Assembly: GCF_000420845.1 (NCBI RefSeq)
Contig: NZ_ATVS01000010.1
Span: forward strand, 53,492 to 117,491
Reading direction: 5' to 3'
Origin: Butyrivibrio sp. AE3009
GTDB lineage: Bacteria > Bacillota > Clostridia > Lachnospirales > Lachnospiraceae
Length of the DNA stretch: 64,000 bases
Shown: positions 17,430 through 27,141 of the stretch, piece after piece
Position numbering within the stretch: position 1 is the stretch's first letter
Layout: each line of letters opens with the position of its first letter
Program-made: the position numbers and the translations under genes
Notes under the pieces: model-generated
Seen by the model: the letters and a program-made list of their open reading frames with translations, nothing else
What the model was told of the DNA's origin: nothing
Databases searched by the model: none

Positions 17430-18164
17430 ATGGCAGTTAAACACCAGGACTACTCCAAAGTCGATTTCGCAGCGATTGCGGGCGGCGTAGACAAGATGAT
17501 TGAAAGCGATTCTATAACTCAGACAGATATAGAGAATATCCTTAAGATCAAGGATCAGGTAAGAGAATTTCAGGTTCTTATGATGAAATACGAATGTGCT
17601 TTATCAGAAGTAAGGACCAAGTTTGATGTACTTAACAAGGAATTATCAGTCATAACCAACAGAAATCCCATCGAGTCTATCAAGATGAGGATCAAGACTC
17701 CCGTCAGTATCTATAACAAGCTTAGCAATAAGGGCGTTGATTTCACTCTTGAGAACATCAACGATCAGCTCTCCGACATAGCCGGTATCAGAGTAATCTG
17801 TTCCTTTGTAGATGATATCTACATGCTGGCGGAATGTCTTCAGAACCAGGACGATATAACGGTATTACAGAAAAAGGACTATATCAAGAAACCTAAGAAG
17901 AGCGGTTACAGAAGCCTTCATCTTATAATTCAGATACCTATATTCCTTACCGACAGGAAGGAATACATGAAGGTAGAGGTTCAGTTCAGAACCATAGCAA
18001 TGGATTTCTGGGCAAGTCTTGAACATAAGATGAAATACAAGAAGAATATCGAGAACCAGGATGTTATAGTTGATGACTTAAAATTCAGTGCAGACCTTAT
18101 CAATCAGCTGGATCGCAGAATGCAACAGATCAGAGAGCGGATTGATGCAAGCGAAGATAAGTGA
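17430..18164 (+). CDS. Small alarmone synthetase (GTP pyrophosphokinase)
   Basis: About 244 residues, single RelA/SpoT synthetase domain without the hydrolase or TGS parts, as in RelQ/RelP-type small alarmone synthetases. Motifs include a core IRVICSFVDDIYML, KPKKSGYRSLHLII and VEVQFRTIAMDFWASLEHK. It makes (p)ppGpp from ATP and GDP/GTP. ATG 17430 is chosen over GTG 17421 because AAAGGAA lies 9 nt before it. It is a single-gene unit between two terminators. The typical length of this group is about 210-260, so it is intact. Confidence 0.92.
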   Translation: MAVKHQDYSKVDFAAIAGGVDKMIESDSITQTDIENILKIKDQVREFQVLMMKYECALSEVRTKFDVLNKELSVITNRNPIESIKMRIKTPVSIYNKLSNKGVDFTLENINDQLSDIAGIRVICSFVDDIYMLAECLQNQDDITVLQKKDYIKKPKKSGYRSLHLIIQIPIFLTDRKEYMKVEVQFRTIAMDFWASLEHKMKYKKNIENQDVIVDDLKFSADLINQLDRRMQQIRERIDASEDK

Positions 18165-18206
18165 TAGGTTTGGAAATAATACAGCTTTCATAATCATGTC
18201 ATGAGT

Positions 18207-18240
18207 AAGAGCCGGAAGGAACAACCTTCCGGCTCTTTTG
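18207..18240 (+). terminator. Terminator between convergent genes
   Basis: A perfect 13-bp stem (18207-18219 with 18225-18237), with T-run on the plus strand and T-rich sequence on the other side as well, so it may serve both genes. Confidence 0.9.
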
Positions 18241-18265
18241 TCTTAATTTATTAATAATGTATGCA

Positions 18266-19135
18266 TCAGTCATTTATTGCAGTCCAGCGTCCGCTTGCGC
18301 CGCAGGGAAGCACAAGACCGTTGCCCTTAACGGGAAGTCCGATCTCATCAGCTTCAACTGTGCCCTTATGAATGGGATCAAGGACAGTGTGAAGCATATA
18401 AGAAAGAACAGCCGGCTGCAGGCCTGTTGTGTATGAATTAATCAGGAAGAACAGCGGCTTATCTGATAAAAGCTGAGAAGATAGCTTGATGAAAGGGAAA
18501 ACCGATTCTTCAATCTTCCAGATCTCACCCTTGGGACCTCTTCCGTAGGAAGGAGGATCCATGATGATTCCGTCGTACTTGTTGCCGCGTCTTATTTCTC
18601 TTTCAACGAATTTTACACAGTCATCAACAAGATACCTGATGGGGGCATCGCCAAGACCTGAGGACGCAGCATTCTCTTTTGCCCAGGCTACCATGCCCTT
18701 GGCTGCGTCAACGTGAGTTACACTGGCACCTGCCTTGGCAGCTGATACTGTAGCACCGCCGGTATAGGCGAAAAGGTTAAGAACCTTGATCGGGCGATCA
18801 GCTTCATTTATTAATGAAGAGAACCAATCCCAATTGGCTGCCTGCTCAGGGAAAAGGCCTGTGTGCTTGAAACTGAAGGGCTTAAGGTTAAAGGTAAGTT
18901 CCTTATAATTAATGGACCATTCTTCGGGGAGATTCTTGAACTCCCATTCACCGCCGCCCTTGTTGGAGCGATGGTAGTGGCCGTTCCATTTCTTCCAGCC
19001 GAAGTGCTTTTTGTCTGTGTTCCATATTACCTGGGGGTCCGGTCTTACAAGAAGGTAGTCACCCCATCTCTCAAGCTTCTCACCTGAGGAGGTGTCGATA
19101 ACCTCATAGTCTTTCCATCCGTCTGCAATCCACAT
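18266..19135 (-). CDS. Class I SAM-dependent rRNA methyltransferase
   Basis: About 289 residues with a Rossmann methyltransferase core: VLNLFAYTGGATVSAAKAGA (motif I), VDAAKGMVAWAKEN, and the catalytic DPPSYGRGPKG of N- or C-methylating RNA enzymes. It resembles the catalytic half of RlmI/RlmK-type 23S rRNA m5C or related methyltransferases without a PUA domain. The ATG at 19135 (MWIADGW) follows AAGGAG by 6 nt; an upstream TTG at 19165 lies before that site and is rejected. It is divergent from the S10 operon. Confidence 0.85.
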   Translation of the reverse strand: MWIADGWKDYEVIDTSSGEKLERWGDYLLVRPDPQVIWNTDKKHFGWKKWNGHYHRSNKGGGEWEFKNLPEEWSINYKELTFNLKPFSFKHTGLFPEQAANWDWFSSLINEADRPIKVLNLFAYTGGATVSAAKAGASVTHVDAAKGMVAWAKENAASSGLGDAPIRYLVDDCVKFVEREIRRGNKYDGIIMDPPSYGRGPKGEIWKIEESVFPFIKLSSQLLSDKPLFFLINSYTTGLQPAVLSYMLHTVLDPIHKGTVEADEIGLPVKGNGLVLPCGASGRWTAIND

Positions 19136-19387
19136 ATGTTTCTCCTTATAAATGTCTATGGACAATAAATATTTTATAATTGTTTACTTATTGATAATGG
19201 TTATTTACTTATATTAATGATAGTATCAGTAAAATGCGCATTTTAAAATAGGAAAAAGCGCAGGATGTATTCTACTACCGAAGGAGCTGCCGGAGTAGTG
19301 TGAATTTCCAATATGATAAAAAACATCAAGAAAAACAAGCGAAAAACACCTAATATGCGAAAAAAGAGATTAATTTTAAAAAAGGTG
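19136..19387. other. AT-rich region between the methyltransferase and S10 promoter
   Basis: No gene. A perfect 14-nt palindrome AAAATGCGCATTTT lies at 19231-19244 and could be an operator for either divergent unit. A hairpin with CTACT/AGTAG arms lies near 19272-19300. Confidence 0.5.
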
Positions 19388-19416
19388 TTGCATTAAATAC
19401 CAAAATGTTTTATACT
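19388..19416 (+). promoter_or_regulatory. Sigma-A promoter of the S10 operon
   Basis: TTGCAT (19388-19393), a 17-nt spacer and TATACT (19411-19416). It is the only near-consensus promoter before rpsJ and leaves a leader of about 280 nt. Confidence 0.8.
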
Positions 19417-19422
19417 CATAAA

Positions 19423-19703
19423 CGCTGTGACATGATAGCTATGAAGCGTGAGGTTGCTGCTTTATCCAGTTAAGCAGGTTTTCCGTGGAGCGAATGTCAA
19501 GGACCGAGTGATCGGCCAAACAAACTGACGACAAGTCACTGTACAGTTAATTTAGGTCTGCCGACTAACCCAAGGCAGAAACGACGTGTAGGATAAGTTC
19601 GGGATCTTATTTTGCGATGAGGTTCTGGACACACACGGGAGAGTGTACAGTCACCGCTTGTCGTACTTATTCATAAAAGTGCGAAAAGGAGGCGACTTTT
19701 TTT
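19423..19703 (+). ncRNA. Structured leader of the S10 operon
   Basis: A first domain is closed by GACAT/ATGTC (about 19430-19500) and contains a CTGCTT/AAGCAG hairpin. CCGA-GTGA-TCGG follows. A second domain is closed by two long-range 8-bp helices: 19528-19535 with 19657-19664, and 19538-19545 with 19644-19651. It contains hairpins TCTGCC/GGCAGA and ATAAG/CTTAT. Last, AAAAGT/ACTTTT arms place the AAGGAGG site in the loop of a hairpin at 19674-19702. This is the layout of a ribosomal protein autoregulatory leader (L4 in E. coli), but the ligand here is unknown. Confidence 0.7.
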
Positions 19704-20015
19704 ATGGCAAATCAGGTAATGAGAATTACACTTAAGGCTTATGATCATCAGCTTGTTGATGCATCTGCCAAGAAGATTATCGAGACAGTCAAGAAGAATG
19801 GATCTCAGGTTTCCGGACCTGTACCTCTTCCTACTAAGAAGGAAGTTGTTACAATTCTCCGTGCTGTTCACAAGTACAAGGATTCCAGAGAGCAGTTCGA
19901 GCAGAGAACACACAAGAGACTTATCGATATCATCACACCTACATCAAAGACAGTTGAGGCTCTTCAGAGACTCGAGATGCCTGCAGGTGTTAACATAAAT
20001 ATCAAGATGAAATAA
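19704..20015 (+). CDS. rpsJ: Ribosomal protein S10
   Basis: 103 residues, normal length. The N-terminus [20 protein letters not shown] and the C-terminal [12 protein letters not shown] are diagnostic. S10 sits in the 30S head and, in family members, also joins NusB in antitermination. It is the first gene of the S10 operon behind the long leader; its AAGGAGG site lies in a possible hairpin. About 130 nt with further small hairpins separate it from rplC. Confidence 0.99.
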   Translation: MANQVMRITLKAYDHQLVDASAKKIIETVKKNGSQVSGPVPLPTKKEVVTILRAVHKYKDSREQFEQRTHKRLIDIITPTSKTVEALQRLEMPAGVNINIKMK

Positions 20016-20146
20016 TAACAGACCTCTACTAGTATGATGCGAGACGCATGATGCCGCGATAACTGGAGAGTTGCTGATAGGCAATTGAAGCGACATTGCG
20101 AATGAAGTAAGCATCCGCTGTAGACGTAATAAGGAGGTAAAAAAAC

Positions 20147-20830
20147 ATGAAGAAGGCTATTTTAGCTACTAAAGTCGGAATGACTCAGATCTTCAAGGAA
20201 GATGGTTCACTGGTTCCTGTAACTGTTCTTCAGGCAGGACCATGCGTAGTAACTCAGATCAAGACAGTTGAGAACGATGGTTACAGCGCTGTTCAGGTTG
20301 GTTACGTTGACAAGAAAGAGAAGACTGTCAACAAGGACAAGAACGGCAGCAAGACAATCTATCACCGTCATGGCGCTACTAAGGCTGAGCAGGGACATTT
20401 CAAGAAGGCTGGAGTTTCTTGCAAGAGATATGTAAGAGAGTTCAAGTTCGAGAATGCTGCTGATTATGCACTTGGCGCAGAGATCAAGGCTGATATCTTC
20501 GCAGAAGGCGACAAGATTGACGCAACAGCTGTTTCAAAGGGAAAAGGATTCCAGGGTGCTATTAAGAAGAACGGTCAGCACAGAGGACCTATGGCACACG
20601 GTTCCAAGTTCCACCGTCATCAGGGTTCTAATGGCTCAAGTTCAGATCCCAGCCGCGTATTCAAGGGCAAGGGAATGCCTGGTCACATGGGCAGCGTAAA
20701 GGTAACAGTTCAGAATCTTGAGGTTGTAAGAGTAGATGCTGACAAGAATCTTATTCTTGTTAAGGGTGCTATTCCCGGACCTAAGAAGGGACTTGTTACA
20801 ATCAAGGAAACCGTTAAGGTTGAAGGCTAA
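20147..20830 (+). CDS. rplC: Ribosomal protein L3
   Basis: 227 residues. [20 protein letters not shown] and the central [15 protein letters not shown] loop are typical of L3, which helps start 50S assembly and reaches towards the peptidyl transferase centre. AAGGAGG precedes the ATG. The 131-nt gap after rpsJ contains an ATGCG/CGCAT hairpin and is unusually long for this operon. Length is slightly above the usual ~210, from a mid-protein insertion. Confidence 0.99.
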   Translation: MKKAILATKVGMTQIFKEDGSLVPVTVLQAGPCVVTQIKTVENDGYSAVQVGYVDKKEKTVNKDKNGSKTIYHRHGATKAEQGHFKKAGVSCKRYVREFKFENAADYALGAEIKADIFAEGDKIDATAVSKGKGFQGAIKKNGQHRGPMAHGSKFHRHQGSNGSSSDPSRVFKGKGMPGHMGSVKVTVQNLEVVRVDADKNLILVKGAIPGPKKGLVTIKETVKVEG

Positions 20831-20857
20831 TAGAACGCGAAAGGAGGAACCATACAG

Positions 20858-21481
20858 ATGGCTAATGTATCTGTTTACAATATGGAAGGCAAAGAAGTTG
20901 GCTCAATTGAATTAAATGATGCTATCTTCGGAGTTGAAGTAAATGAACATCTCGTACACATGGCAGTTCTTCAGCAGCTCGCTGACAAGCGCCAGGGTAC
21001 ACAGAAAGCAAAGACACGTTCTGAAGTTTCCGGAGGCGGAAGAAAGCCTTGGAGACAGAAGGGAACCGGTCACGCAAGACAGGGTTCAATCAGAGCTCCT
21101 CAGTGGAAGGGCGGCGGAGTTGTATTTGCTCCCGTTCCAAGAGATTACTCTTTCAAGATGAACAAGAAAGAGAAGAGAGCTGCTCTTAAGTCTGCTCTTA
21201 CAGACAAGGCAGTTAACAACAACATCGTAGTTGTTGATGAGCTTAAGTTCGACGAGATCAAGACCAAGAAGTTCGCTGAGGTTATGAACAACCTTAAGGC
21301 AACTCGTAAGGCTCTTGTAGTTCTTGCAGACAATGATAAGAACGTAGTTCTTTCAGCAAGAAACCTCGCTGAGGCTAACACAACACTTACAAACACACTT
21401 AATGTTTATGATATCGTAAACGCTAGAACACTCGTCCTTACTAAGGATGCAGTAGCAAAGATAGAGGAGGTGTATTGCTAA
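20858..21481 (+). CDS. rplD: Ribosomal protein L4
   Basis: 207 residues. The extended loop residues [20 protein letters not shown] that line the exit tunnel are conserved. L4 is a 50S assembly protein and in gamma-proteobacteria represses the S10 operon; whether it does so here through the leader at 19423 is unknown. AAAGGAGG precedes the ATG, and the stop overlaps the start of rplW by one base. Confidence 0.99.
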   Translation: MANVSVYNMEGKEVGSIELNDAIFGVEVNEHLVHMAVLQQLADKRQGTQKAKTRSEVSGGGRKPWRQKGTGHARQGSIRAPQWKGGGVVFAPVPRDYSFKMNKKEKRAALKSALTDKAVNNNIVVVDELKFDEIKTKKFAEVMNNLKATRKALVVLADNDKNVVLSARNLAEANTTLTNTLNVYDIVNARTLVLTKDAVAKIEEVYC

Positions 21482-21780
21482 TGGCAGCATTACAGTATTA
21501 TGACGTAATCCTTAAGCCTGTTCTTACAGAGAAGAGCATGAACGGCATGGCAGATAAGAAGTACACTTTCCTTGTTAATCCTGAAGCTAACAAGACACAG
21601 ATCAAGGAAGCTGTAGAGAAGATGTTCGAGGGAACAAAGGTTGCCAAGGTTAACACAATCAATTCCGACGGTAAGAGAAAGAGACGTGGAATGATCGTAG
21701 GCTTCACAGCTAAGACCAAGAAGGCTATTGTTCAGCTTACTGAAGACAGCAAGGACATCGAGATCTTCCAGGGACTTTAA
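21481..21780 (+). CDS. rplW: Ribosomal protein L23
   Basis: About 99 residues from ATG 21481, which overlaps the last base of rplD and follows GAGGAGG; this start gives [19 protein letters not shown], the usual beginning. L23 lies at the tunnel exit and is the docking site for trigger factor and the signal recognition particle. Confidence 0.98.
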   Translation: MAALQYYDVILKPVLTEKSMNGMADKKYTFLVNPEANKTQIKEAVEKMFEGTKVAKVNTINSDGKRKRRGMIVGFTAKTKKAIVQLTEDSKDIEIFQGL

Positions 21781-21879
21781 TTATAAGTAACTCATAACTA
21801 TACGTACGGATCCAAACAAAGTCCGGGATCCAAATGATTTGATCATTAGATACGTGATAAACAAAAAGGAGAAAAAATC

Positions 21880-22722
21880 ATGGGAATTAAGAAATACGGC
21901 CCATATACCCCTTCCAGAAGAAACATGACAGGATCTGATTTCTCAGAGATCACAAAGAAGACTCCCGAGAAGTCACTCGTTGTTTCAAAGAACAGCAAGG
22001 CTGGTCGTAACAACCAGGGTAAGATCACTGTTAGACATCGTGGATGCGGCGGCAGAGTTAAGTACAGAATTATCGATTTCAAGAGAAACAAGGACGATAT
22101 GCCTGCAAAGGTTATCGGAATTGAGTATGATCCTAACAGATCAGCAAATATCGCGCTCATCGAGTACGAGGATGGCACAAAGGCTTATATCCTTGCACCT
22201 AACGGTCTTAAGGATGGCATGACAGTTATGAACGGTGCTAACGCAGAAGTTCGTGTTGGTAACTGCCTCCCTCTTTCACAGATTCCTGTCGGTGAAAACG
22301 TACACAACGTTGAGCTTTATCCCGGAAAGGGTGGCCAGATGGTTCGTTCAGCCGGTAACGCTGCACAGCTTATGGCTAAAGAAGGTAAGTATGCAACACT
22401 TCGTCTTCCTTCAGGCGAGATGAGAATGGTTCCTATCGAGTGCCGTGCAACAATCGGTGTAGTAGGAAACGGTGATCACAACCTTATCAACTATGGTAAA
22501 GCCGGAAGAATTCGTCACATGGGTATCCGTCCTACAGTTCGTGGTTCTGTTATGAACCCCAACGACCATCCACACGGTGGTGGTGAAGGTAGAGCTCCTA
22601 TCGGACGTTCTGGCCCTAGCACACCTTGGGGCAAGCCTGCTCTTGGTTACAAGACACGTAAGGCTAAGAAGGCTTCTAACAAGCTGATCGTAAGAAGAAG
22701 AAACGGTAAAGCCATCAAATAA
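21880..22722 (+). CDS. rplB: Ribosomal protein L2
   Basis: 280 residues, normal length. [20 protein letters not shown] at the start and the conserved [14 protein letters not shown] near the C-terminus, which is close to the peptidyl transferase centre, are present. It is preceded by a ~100-nt gap holding an AATGAT/ATCATT hairpin around 21832-21846 and a repeated GGATCC; whether this matters is unknown. AAAAGGAG precedes the ATG. Confidence 0.99.
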   Translation: MGIKKYGPYTPSRRNMTGSDFSEITKKTPEKSLVVSKNSKAGRNNQGKITVRHRGCGGRVKYRIIDFKRNKDDMPAKVIGIEYDPNRSANIALIEYEDGTKAYILAPNGLKDGMTVMNGANAEVRVGNCLPLSQIPVGENVHNVELYPGKGGQMVRSAGNAAQLMAKEGKYATLRLPSGEMRMVPIECRATIGVVGNGDHNLINYGKAGRIRHMGIRPTVRGSVMNPNDHPHGGGEGRAPIGRSGPSTPWGKPALGYKTRKAKKASNKLIVRRRNGKAIK

Positions 22723-22733
22723 GGAGGAATGAA

Positions 22734-23024
22734 ATGTCTAGATCACTTAAAAAGGGACCTTTTGCAGACGCAAGCCTGCTTAAGAAGATAGATGCTATGA
22801 ACGCAGAGGGCCAGAAGCAGATAGTTAAGACCTGGTCACGTCGTTCTACAATTTTCCCGTCTTTTGTTGGACACACAATCGCTGTTCATGACGGAAGAAA
22901 GCATATTCCTGTATATGTTACTGAAGATATGGTTGGACACAAGCTCGGTGAGTTTGTTCCCACAAGAACATTCAGAGGACATGCTGGAAATTCTCCTGCA
23001 GAGAGAAAGAGCAGCGTAAACTAA
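22734..23024 (+). CDS. rpsS: Ribosomal protein S19
   Basis: 96 residues. [19 protein letters not shown] and [21 protein letters not shown] are diagnostic of this 30S head protein, which contacts the A-site tRNA region with S13. AAGGAGG precedes the ATG and the gap to rplB is 11 bp. Confidence 0.99.
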   Translation: MSRSLKKGPFADASLLKKIDAMNAEGQKQIVKTWSRRSTIFPSFVGHTIAVHDGRKHIPVYVTEDMVGHKLGEFVPTRTFRGHAGNSPAERKSSVN

Positions 23025-23052
23025 TATTTGTTCGACGAAAGGAGGTTAATCC

Positions 23053-23448
23053 ATGGAAAACGAGATCAAGCATAGATCAAAAATTAAAAGAGACAGAAAT
23101 CGTGACAATAAAGAAACAAGACCTTTTGCAAAGTTATCTTATGCAAGAATACCAGTTCAGAAGGCATGCTTTGTCATGGATGCTATCAGAGGAAAGGATG
23201 TTGAGACTGCACTTGCAATCCTCGCATACAATCCCAGATATGCTTCAAGCGTAATCTACAAGCTTCTTAACAGCGCTGTAGCTAACGCTGAGAACAACAA
23301 GGGCATGAACAGAGCAAATCTTTACATTGCTGAGTGCACTGCCAGCAACGGCCCTATCATGAAGAGAATTCAGCCTAGAGCACAGGGCAGAGCTTACAGA
23401 ATTAACAAGAGAATGAGTCATCTGACTGTTATTTTGGACGAGAGATAA
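23053..23448 (+). CDS. rplV: Ribosomal protein L22
   Basis: 131 residues. The core AKLSYARIPVQKACFVMDAI and the tunnel-lining hairpin ending RAQGRAYRINKRMSHLTVIL are typical. An N-terminal extension of about 20 basic residues (MENEIKHRSKIKRDRNRDNK) makes it longer than the usual ~112. AAAGGAGG lies before the ATG. Confidence 0.98.
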   Translation: MENEIKHRSKIKRDRNRDNKETRPFAKLSYARIPVQKACFVMDAIRGKDVETALAILAYNPRYASSVIYKLLNSAVANAENNKGMNRANLYIAECTASNGPIMKRIQPRAQGRAYRINKRMSHLTVILDER

Positions 23449-23467
23449 TTGAAAGGAGAAGCACAAA

Positions 23468-24139
23468 ATGGGACAGAAAGTTAATCCTCATGGTCTCAGA
23501 GTTGGTGTAATCGCTGACTGGGATTCCAAGTGGTATGCTGAATCTGGCGATTTTGCCAATAATCTTGTAGAAGATTACAATATCAGAAAATTTCTGAAGA
23601 AGAAATTATATGCAGCTGGTGTTTCTAAGATCGAGATCGAGAGAGCATCAGACAGAGTTAAGGTTATCGTTTACACAGCTAAGCCCGGTGTTGTTATCGG
23701 TAAGGGCGGTGCTGAGATCGAAGTAACCAAGAAAGAGCTTTCTAAGCTTACAGACAAGAAGGTTCTTGTTGATATCAAAGAGATCAAGAAGCCCGATAAG
23801 GATGCACAGCTCGTTGCAGAGAACATCGCTCAGCAGCTTGAGAACCGTGTATCATTCAGAAGAGCAATGAAGTCCTGCATGAGCAGAACAATGAAGACAG
23901 ATGCCCTTGGTATCAAGGCATGCTGCTCAGGCCGTCTCGGTGGTGCTGATATCGCTCGTTCAGAGTTCTACAGTGAGGGAACTATTCCTCTTCAGACACT
24001 TAGAGCTGATATCGATTATGGTTTTGCTGAAGCAGACACAACCTACGGTAAGGTTGGTGTAAAGGTATGGATCTACAAGGGTGAAGTACTTCCGACCAAA
24101 GCAGGTGAGAATTCAGATAAGGAAGGGAGCGATAAATAA
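23468..24139 (+). CDS. rpsC: Ribosomal protein S3
   Basis: 223 residues. [20 protein letters not shown], the KH-domain loop [14 protein letters not shown] and the C-terminal [19 protein letters not shown] identify S3, part of the mRNA entry channel and helicase. The stop overlaps the start of rplP by one base. Confidence 0.99.
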   Translation: MGQKVNPHGLRVGVIADWDSKWYAESGDFANNLVEDYNIRKFLKKKLYAAGVSKIEIERASDRVKVIVYTAKPGVVIGKGGAEIEVTKKELSKLTDKKVLVDIKEIKKPDKDAQLVAENIAQQLENRVSFRRAMKSCMSRTMKTDALGIKACCSGRLGGADIARSEFYSEGTIPLQTLRADIDYGFAEADTTYGKVGVKVWIYKGEVLPTKAGENSDKEGSDK

Positions 24140-24576
24140 TGTTAATGCCAAAGAGAGTTAAGCACCGCAAGCAGTTCCGCGGTTCAATGGCTCATAAAAT
24201 TACTCGTGGTAACAAAATTAGTTACGGTGAATTCGGTATCGTTGCGCTTGAGCCTTGCTGGATCAATTCAAACCAGATTGAGGCAGCCCGTGTAGCTATG
24301 ACACGTTTCATCAAGCGTGGTGGTCAGGTTTGGATCAAAATCTTCCCTGACAAGCCTGTCACATTAAAGCCTCTTGGAACTCGAATGGGTTCTGGTAAGG
24401 GTGCAACTGACAGATGGGTAGCTGTTGTTAAACCCGGTCGTGTAATGTTCGAGATCGGTGGTGTTGCCGAAGCCGATGCGAGAGAAGCTCTTCGTCTTGC
24501 GACTCACAAGCTTCCTTGCAGATGCAAGATCGTATCTAAGGCTGATTTGGAAGGCGGTGTATCTAATGAAGACTAA
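24139..24576 (+). CDS. rplP: Ribosomal protein L16
   Basis: 145 residues. [20 protein letters not shown] is the usual beginning. L16 organises the A-site region of the 50S subunit. The ATG overlaps the rpsC stop, and the 3' end overlaps rpmC by 11 bp, so the three are translationally coupled. Confidence 0.99.
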   Translation: MLMPKRVKHRKQFRGSMAHKITRGNKISYGEFGIVALEPCWINSNQIEAARVAMTRFIKRGGQVWIKIFPDKPVTLKPLGTRMGSGKGATDRWVAVVKPGRVMFEIGGVAEADAREALRLATHKLPCRCKIVSKADLEGGVSNED

Positions 24577-24769
24577 TAAGTATGTAGAAGAGCTTAAGGC
24601 TAAGTCAGCTGATGAGCTTCAGACAGAGCTTGTTTCAGCTAAGAAGGAGCTTTTCAATCTTAAGTTCCAGAACGCTACAAACCAGTTGGATAATACAGCA
24701 AGAATTAAAGAAGTAAGAAGAAATATTGCAAGAATCCAGACTGTTATTACACAGAATGCTAAGGCTTGA
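24566..24769 (+). CDS. rpmC: Ribosomal protein L29
   Basis: 67 residues from ATG 24566, which lies inside the end of rplP. The start is fixed by [20 protein letters not shown] and the [14 protein letters not shown] signature. A longer frame from 24458 is rejected because its first 36 residues are rplP in another frame. L29 lies beside L23 at the tunnel exit. Confidence 0.98.
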   Translation: MKTNKYVEELKAKSADELQTELVSAKKELFNLKFQNATNQLDNTARIKEVRRNIARIQTVITQNAKA

Positions 24770-24806
24770 TCGCCTTAACCTTGACTTTATAAAGGAGAAA
24801 TAGACC

Positions 24807-25061
24807 GTGGAAAGAAATTTAAGAAAAACGCGTGTTGGTAAAGTAACAAGCGATAAGATGGATAAAACCATCACAGTTTCCATTGAGGACCATGTTAAGC
24901 ATCCTCTTTACAAGAAGATCGTAAAGAGAACTTATAAGCTTAAGGCTCATGACGAGAACAATGAGTGCCGTATTGGTGACACAGTTAAGGTCATGGAGAC
25001 AAAGCCTATCTCCAAGGATAAGAGATGGAGACTTGTATCCATTATTGAACGTGCAAAGTAA
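24807..25061 (+). CDS. rpsQ: Ribosomal protein S17
   Basis: 84 residues with a GTG start (24807) after [27 protein letters not shown] and the [20 protein letters not shown] segment are typical of this early 16S rRNA-binding protein. Confidence 0.98.
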   Translation: MERNLRKTRVGKVTSDKMDKTITVSIEDHVKHPLYKKIVKRTYKLKAHDENNECRIGDTVKVMETKPISKDKRWRLVSIIERAK

Positions 25062-25081
25062 TTCAAAAAAGGAGAAATATC

Positions 25082-25450
25082 ATGATTCAGCAGGAAAGTA
25101 GACTGAAGGTCGCTGATAACACAGGTGCTAAAGAGCTTCTTACAATCCGTGTTATGGGTGGATCTACAAGAAGATATGCGAGAATCGGCGACACAATAGT
25201 TGCTTCTGTTAAAGAAGCAACACCCGGTGGAGTTGTAAAGAAGGGTGACGTTGTTAAGGCTGTTGTCGTTCGTACTGTAAAAGAGACACGTCGTAAGGAC
25301 GGTTCCTACATCAGATTTGATGAGAACGCTGCTGTTGTTATCAATGAAGATGGTACGCCTAAGGGAACACGTATATTTGGACCCGTAGCCAGAGAGCTTC
25401 GTGAGAAAAAGTTCATGAAGATCCTTTCTCTTGCTCCGGAAGTATTATAA
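25082..25450 (+). CDS. rplN: Ribosomal protein L14
   Basis: 122 residues, the usual length. [20 protein letters not shown] and the C-terminal [20 protein letters not shown] are diagnostic. It lies on the subunit interface of the 50S. AAAAGGAG precedes the ATG. Confidence 0.99.
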   Translation: MIQQESRLKVADNTGAKELLTIRVMGGSTRRYARIGDTIVASVKEATPGGVVKKGDVVKAVVVRTVKETRRKDGSYIRFDENAAVVINEDGTPKGTRIFGPVARELREKKFMKILSLAPEVL

Positions 25451-25462
25451 GGAGGCGCCCAT

Positions 25463-25792
25463 ATGTCAACAAGTAAGATCAAGAAGGGTGATATGGTTAA
25501 GGTTATCGCCGGTGGTGAAATCGACAAGGAAGGAAAAGTCCTTTCAGTTGATACAAAGAACGGAAAGGTAGTCGTTGAGGGTGTCAACAAGGCAATCCAT
25601 CACGAGAAGCCTTCTGCAAAGAATCCTAATGGCGGTATTGTAGAGCGCGAAGCTGCTCTTGATATCTCAAACGTTATGTTACTTCATAACGGACAGCCTA
25701 CCAAGGTCGGATTCAAAGTAGAGAAAGACGAGAATGGTAAGGTTGTTAAGAAAAGCCGCATCGCTAAGAAGACCGGTGAGGTTATCGACTAA
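25463..25792 (+). CDS. rplX: Ribosomal protein L24
   Basis: 109 residues with the KOW motif at IKKGDMVKVIAGGEIDKEGK. L24 starts 50S assembly near the tunnel exit. ATG follows AAGGAGGCGCCCAT, 12 bp after rplN. Confidence 0.98.
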   Translation: MSTSKIKKGDMVKVIAGGEIDKEGKVLSVDTKNGKVVVEGVNKAIHHEKPSAKNPNGGIVEREAALDISNVMLLHNGQPTKVGFKVEKDENGKVVKKSRIAKKTGEVID

Positions 25793-25814
25793 TTCAGGAA
25801 GGAGGTAAATAACG

Positions 25815-26354
25815 TTGAGTAGATATAAGGATTTATACAAGAACGAGATCGTTGATGCTATGACAAAGAAGTTCGGTTACAAGAACGTAATGGAAGTTCC
25901 CAAGCTCGACAAGATCGTTATCAATATGGGCGTTGGAGAGGCTAAGGAGAATGCTAAGCTTCTTGAGAATGCCGCTAATGATATGGCTATTATTTCTGGT
26001 CAGAAGCCTGTAATCACAAAGGCTAAGAAGTCAATCGCTAACTTCAAACTTAGAGAGGGTATGCCTATCGGATGTAAGGTAACTCTTCGTGGCGACAAGA
26101 TGTACGATTTCCTTGATCGTCTCGTAAACCTTGCACTTCCTCGTGTACGTGACTTCAGAGGAATCAATCCCAACGCATTTGATGGCAGAGGAAACTATGC
26201 TCTTGGTATCAAGGAGCAGCTCATCTTCCCTGAGATCGAGTACGATAAGATTGACAAGACAAGAGGTATGGACATCATTTTCACAACAACAGCTAAGACA
26301 GACGAGGAGGCTCGTGAGCTTCTTACTCTGTTCAATATGCCTTTTGCAAAGTAA
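25815..26354 (+). CDS. rplE: Ribosomal protein L5
   Basis: 179 residues with a TTG start (25815) behind GGAAGGAGG; the frame begins with the expected [16 protein letters not shown]5 binds 5S r[23 protein letters not shown] and [18 protein letters not shown] are conserved. TTG starts also occur in the HIT and FecR genes of this window. Confidence 0.98.
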   Translation: MSRYKDLYKNEIVDAMTKKFGYKNVMEVPKLDKIVINMGVGEAKENAKLLENAANDMAIISGQKPVITKAKKSIANFKLREGMPIGCKVTLRGDKMYDFLDRLVNLALPRVRDFRGINPNAFDGRGNYALGIKEQLIFPEIEYDKIDKTRGMDIIFTTTAKTDEEARELLTLFNMPFAK

Positions 26355-26375
26355 TTATAGGAGGGAAAGAAACAC

Positions 26376-26561
26376 ATGGCTAAATTATCCATGAAGTTAA
26401 AACAGCAGATGAAACCAAAGTTCTCTACACGTGCTTATAACCGTTGTAAGATCTGCGGTCGTCCTCATGCTTATCTTAGAAAGTACGGAATCTGCAGAAT
26501 TTGCTTCCGTGAGCTTGCATATAAGGGCGAGATTCCTGGTGTTAGAAAAGCATCTTGGTAA
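26376..26561 (+). CDS. rpsZ: Ribosomal protein S14, zinc type
   Basis: 61 residues, the short C+ form with two CxxC pairs (CKICGRPH and CRICFREL) that hold zinc. This form, also written rpsN1 or S14p type Z, is common in Firmicutes. Its presence implies sensitivity to zinc status. A 163-nt structured gap separates it from rpsH. Confidence 0.97.
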   Translation: MAKLSMKLKQQMKPKFSTRAYNRCKICGRPHAYLRKYGICRICFRELAYKGEIPGVRKASW

Positions 26562-26579
26562 TTCACACAGTTTATAATT

Positions 26580-26676
26580 GTGATCCGGGATGGGGATCAC
26601 ATTTTATAAAAAAATAGAAGTTTAGTAATTGAGGGCTCAGCCCTCAGACATTGCGGCTTCGTGTCTCTGCTCAATT
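26580..26676 (+). promoter_or_regulatory. Structured spacer between rpsZ and rpsH
   Basis: Hairpin GTGATCC/GGATCAC (26580-26586 with 26594-26600) is followed by a three-part structure: outer AATT or AATTGAG (26627-26633) with CTCAATT (26670-26676), hairpin GAGGGC/GCCCTC (26631-26645), and hairpin AGACA/TGTCT (26646-26666). The outer helix and the first hairpin share GAG, so two folds compete. It could be a ribosomal-protein binding site (S8 in E. coli regulates the spc operon) or a processing site. Confidence 0.55.
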
Positions 26677-26724
26677 CGGGGAGTAGTAAGGCGAAGCAAT
26701 AATAATTAAGGAGGCAATTATAAA

Positions 26725-27126
26725 ATGGCAATGAACGATCCTATTGCAGATATGCTTACAAGAATTCGTAACGCAAACACTGCAAAGCATGACACTGTTG
26801 ATGTTCCTTCTTCAAAGATGAAGCTTGCAATCGCAAACATCCTTCTTGAAGAGGGTTATATTAAGAAGCTTGATGTAATCGAAGATGGCGCTTTCAAGAC
26901 TCTTCACATCACTCTTAAGTATGGCGTAGACAGAAACGATAAGGTTATCACAGGCCTTAAGAGAATCTCTAAGCCCGGTCTTCGTGTATACGCAGGCAAG
27001 GAAGAGCTTCCCAGAGTATTAGGTGGTCTTGGTATTGCAATTCTTTCAACTAACCAGGGCGTTGTAACTGATAAAAAAGCAAGAGAGCTCCAGGTTGGTG
27101 GCGAAGTTCTTGCATTCATTTGGTAA
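26725..27126 (+). CDS. rpsH: Ribosomal protein S8
   Basis: 133 residues. [20 protein letters not shown] and the C-terminal [20 protein letters not shown] are diagnostic. S8 is a primary 16S rRNA binder and, in E. coli, a translational repressor of its operon. AAGGAGG lies before the ATG, downstream of the structured spacer at 26580-26676. Confidence 0.99.
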   Translation: MAMNDPIADMLTRIRNANTAKHDTVDVPSSKMKLAIANILLEEGYIKKLDVIEDGAFKTLHITLKYGVDRNDKVITGLKRISKPGLRVYAGKEELPRVLGGLGIAILSTNQGVVTDKKARELQVGGEVLAFIW

Positions 27127-27141
27127 ATTGGAGGTACGGGC

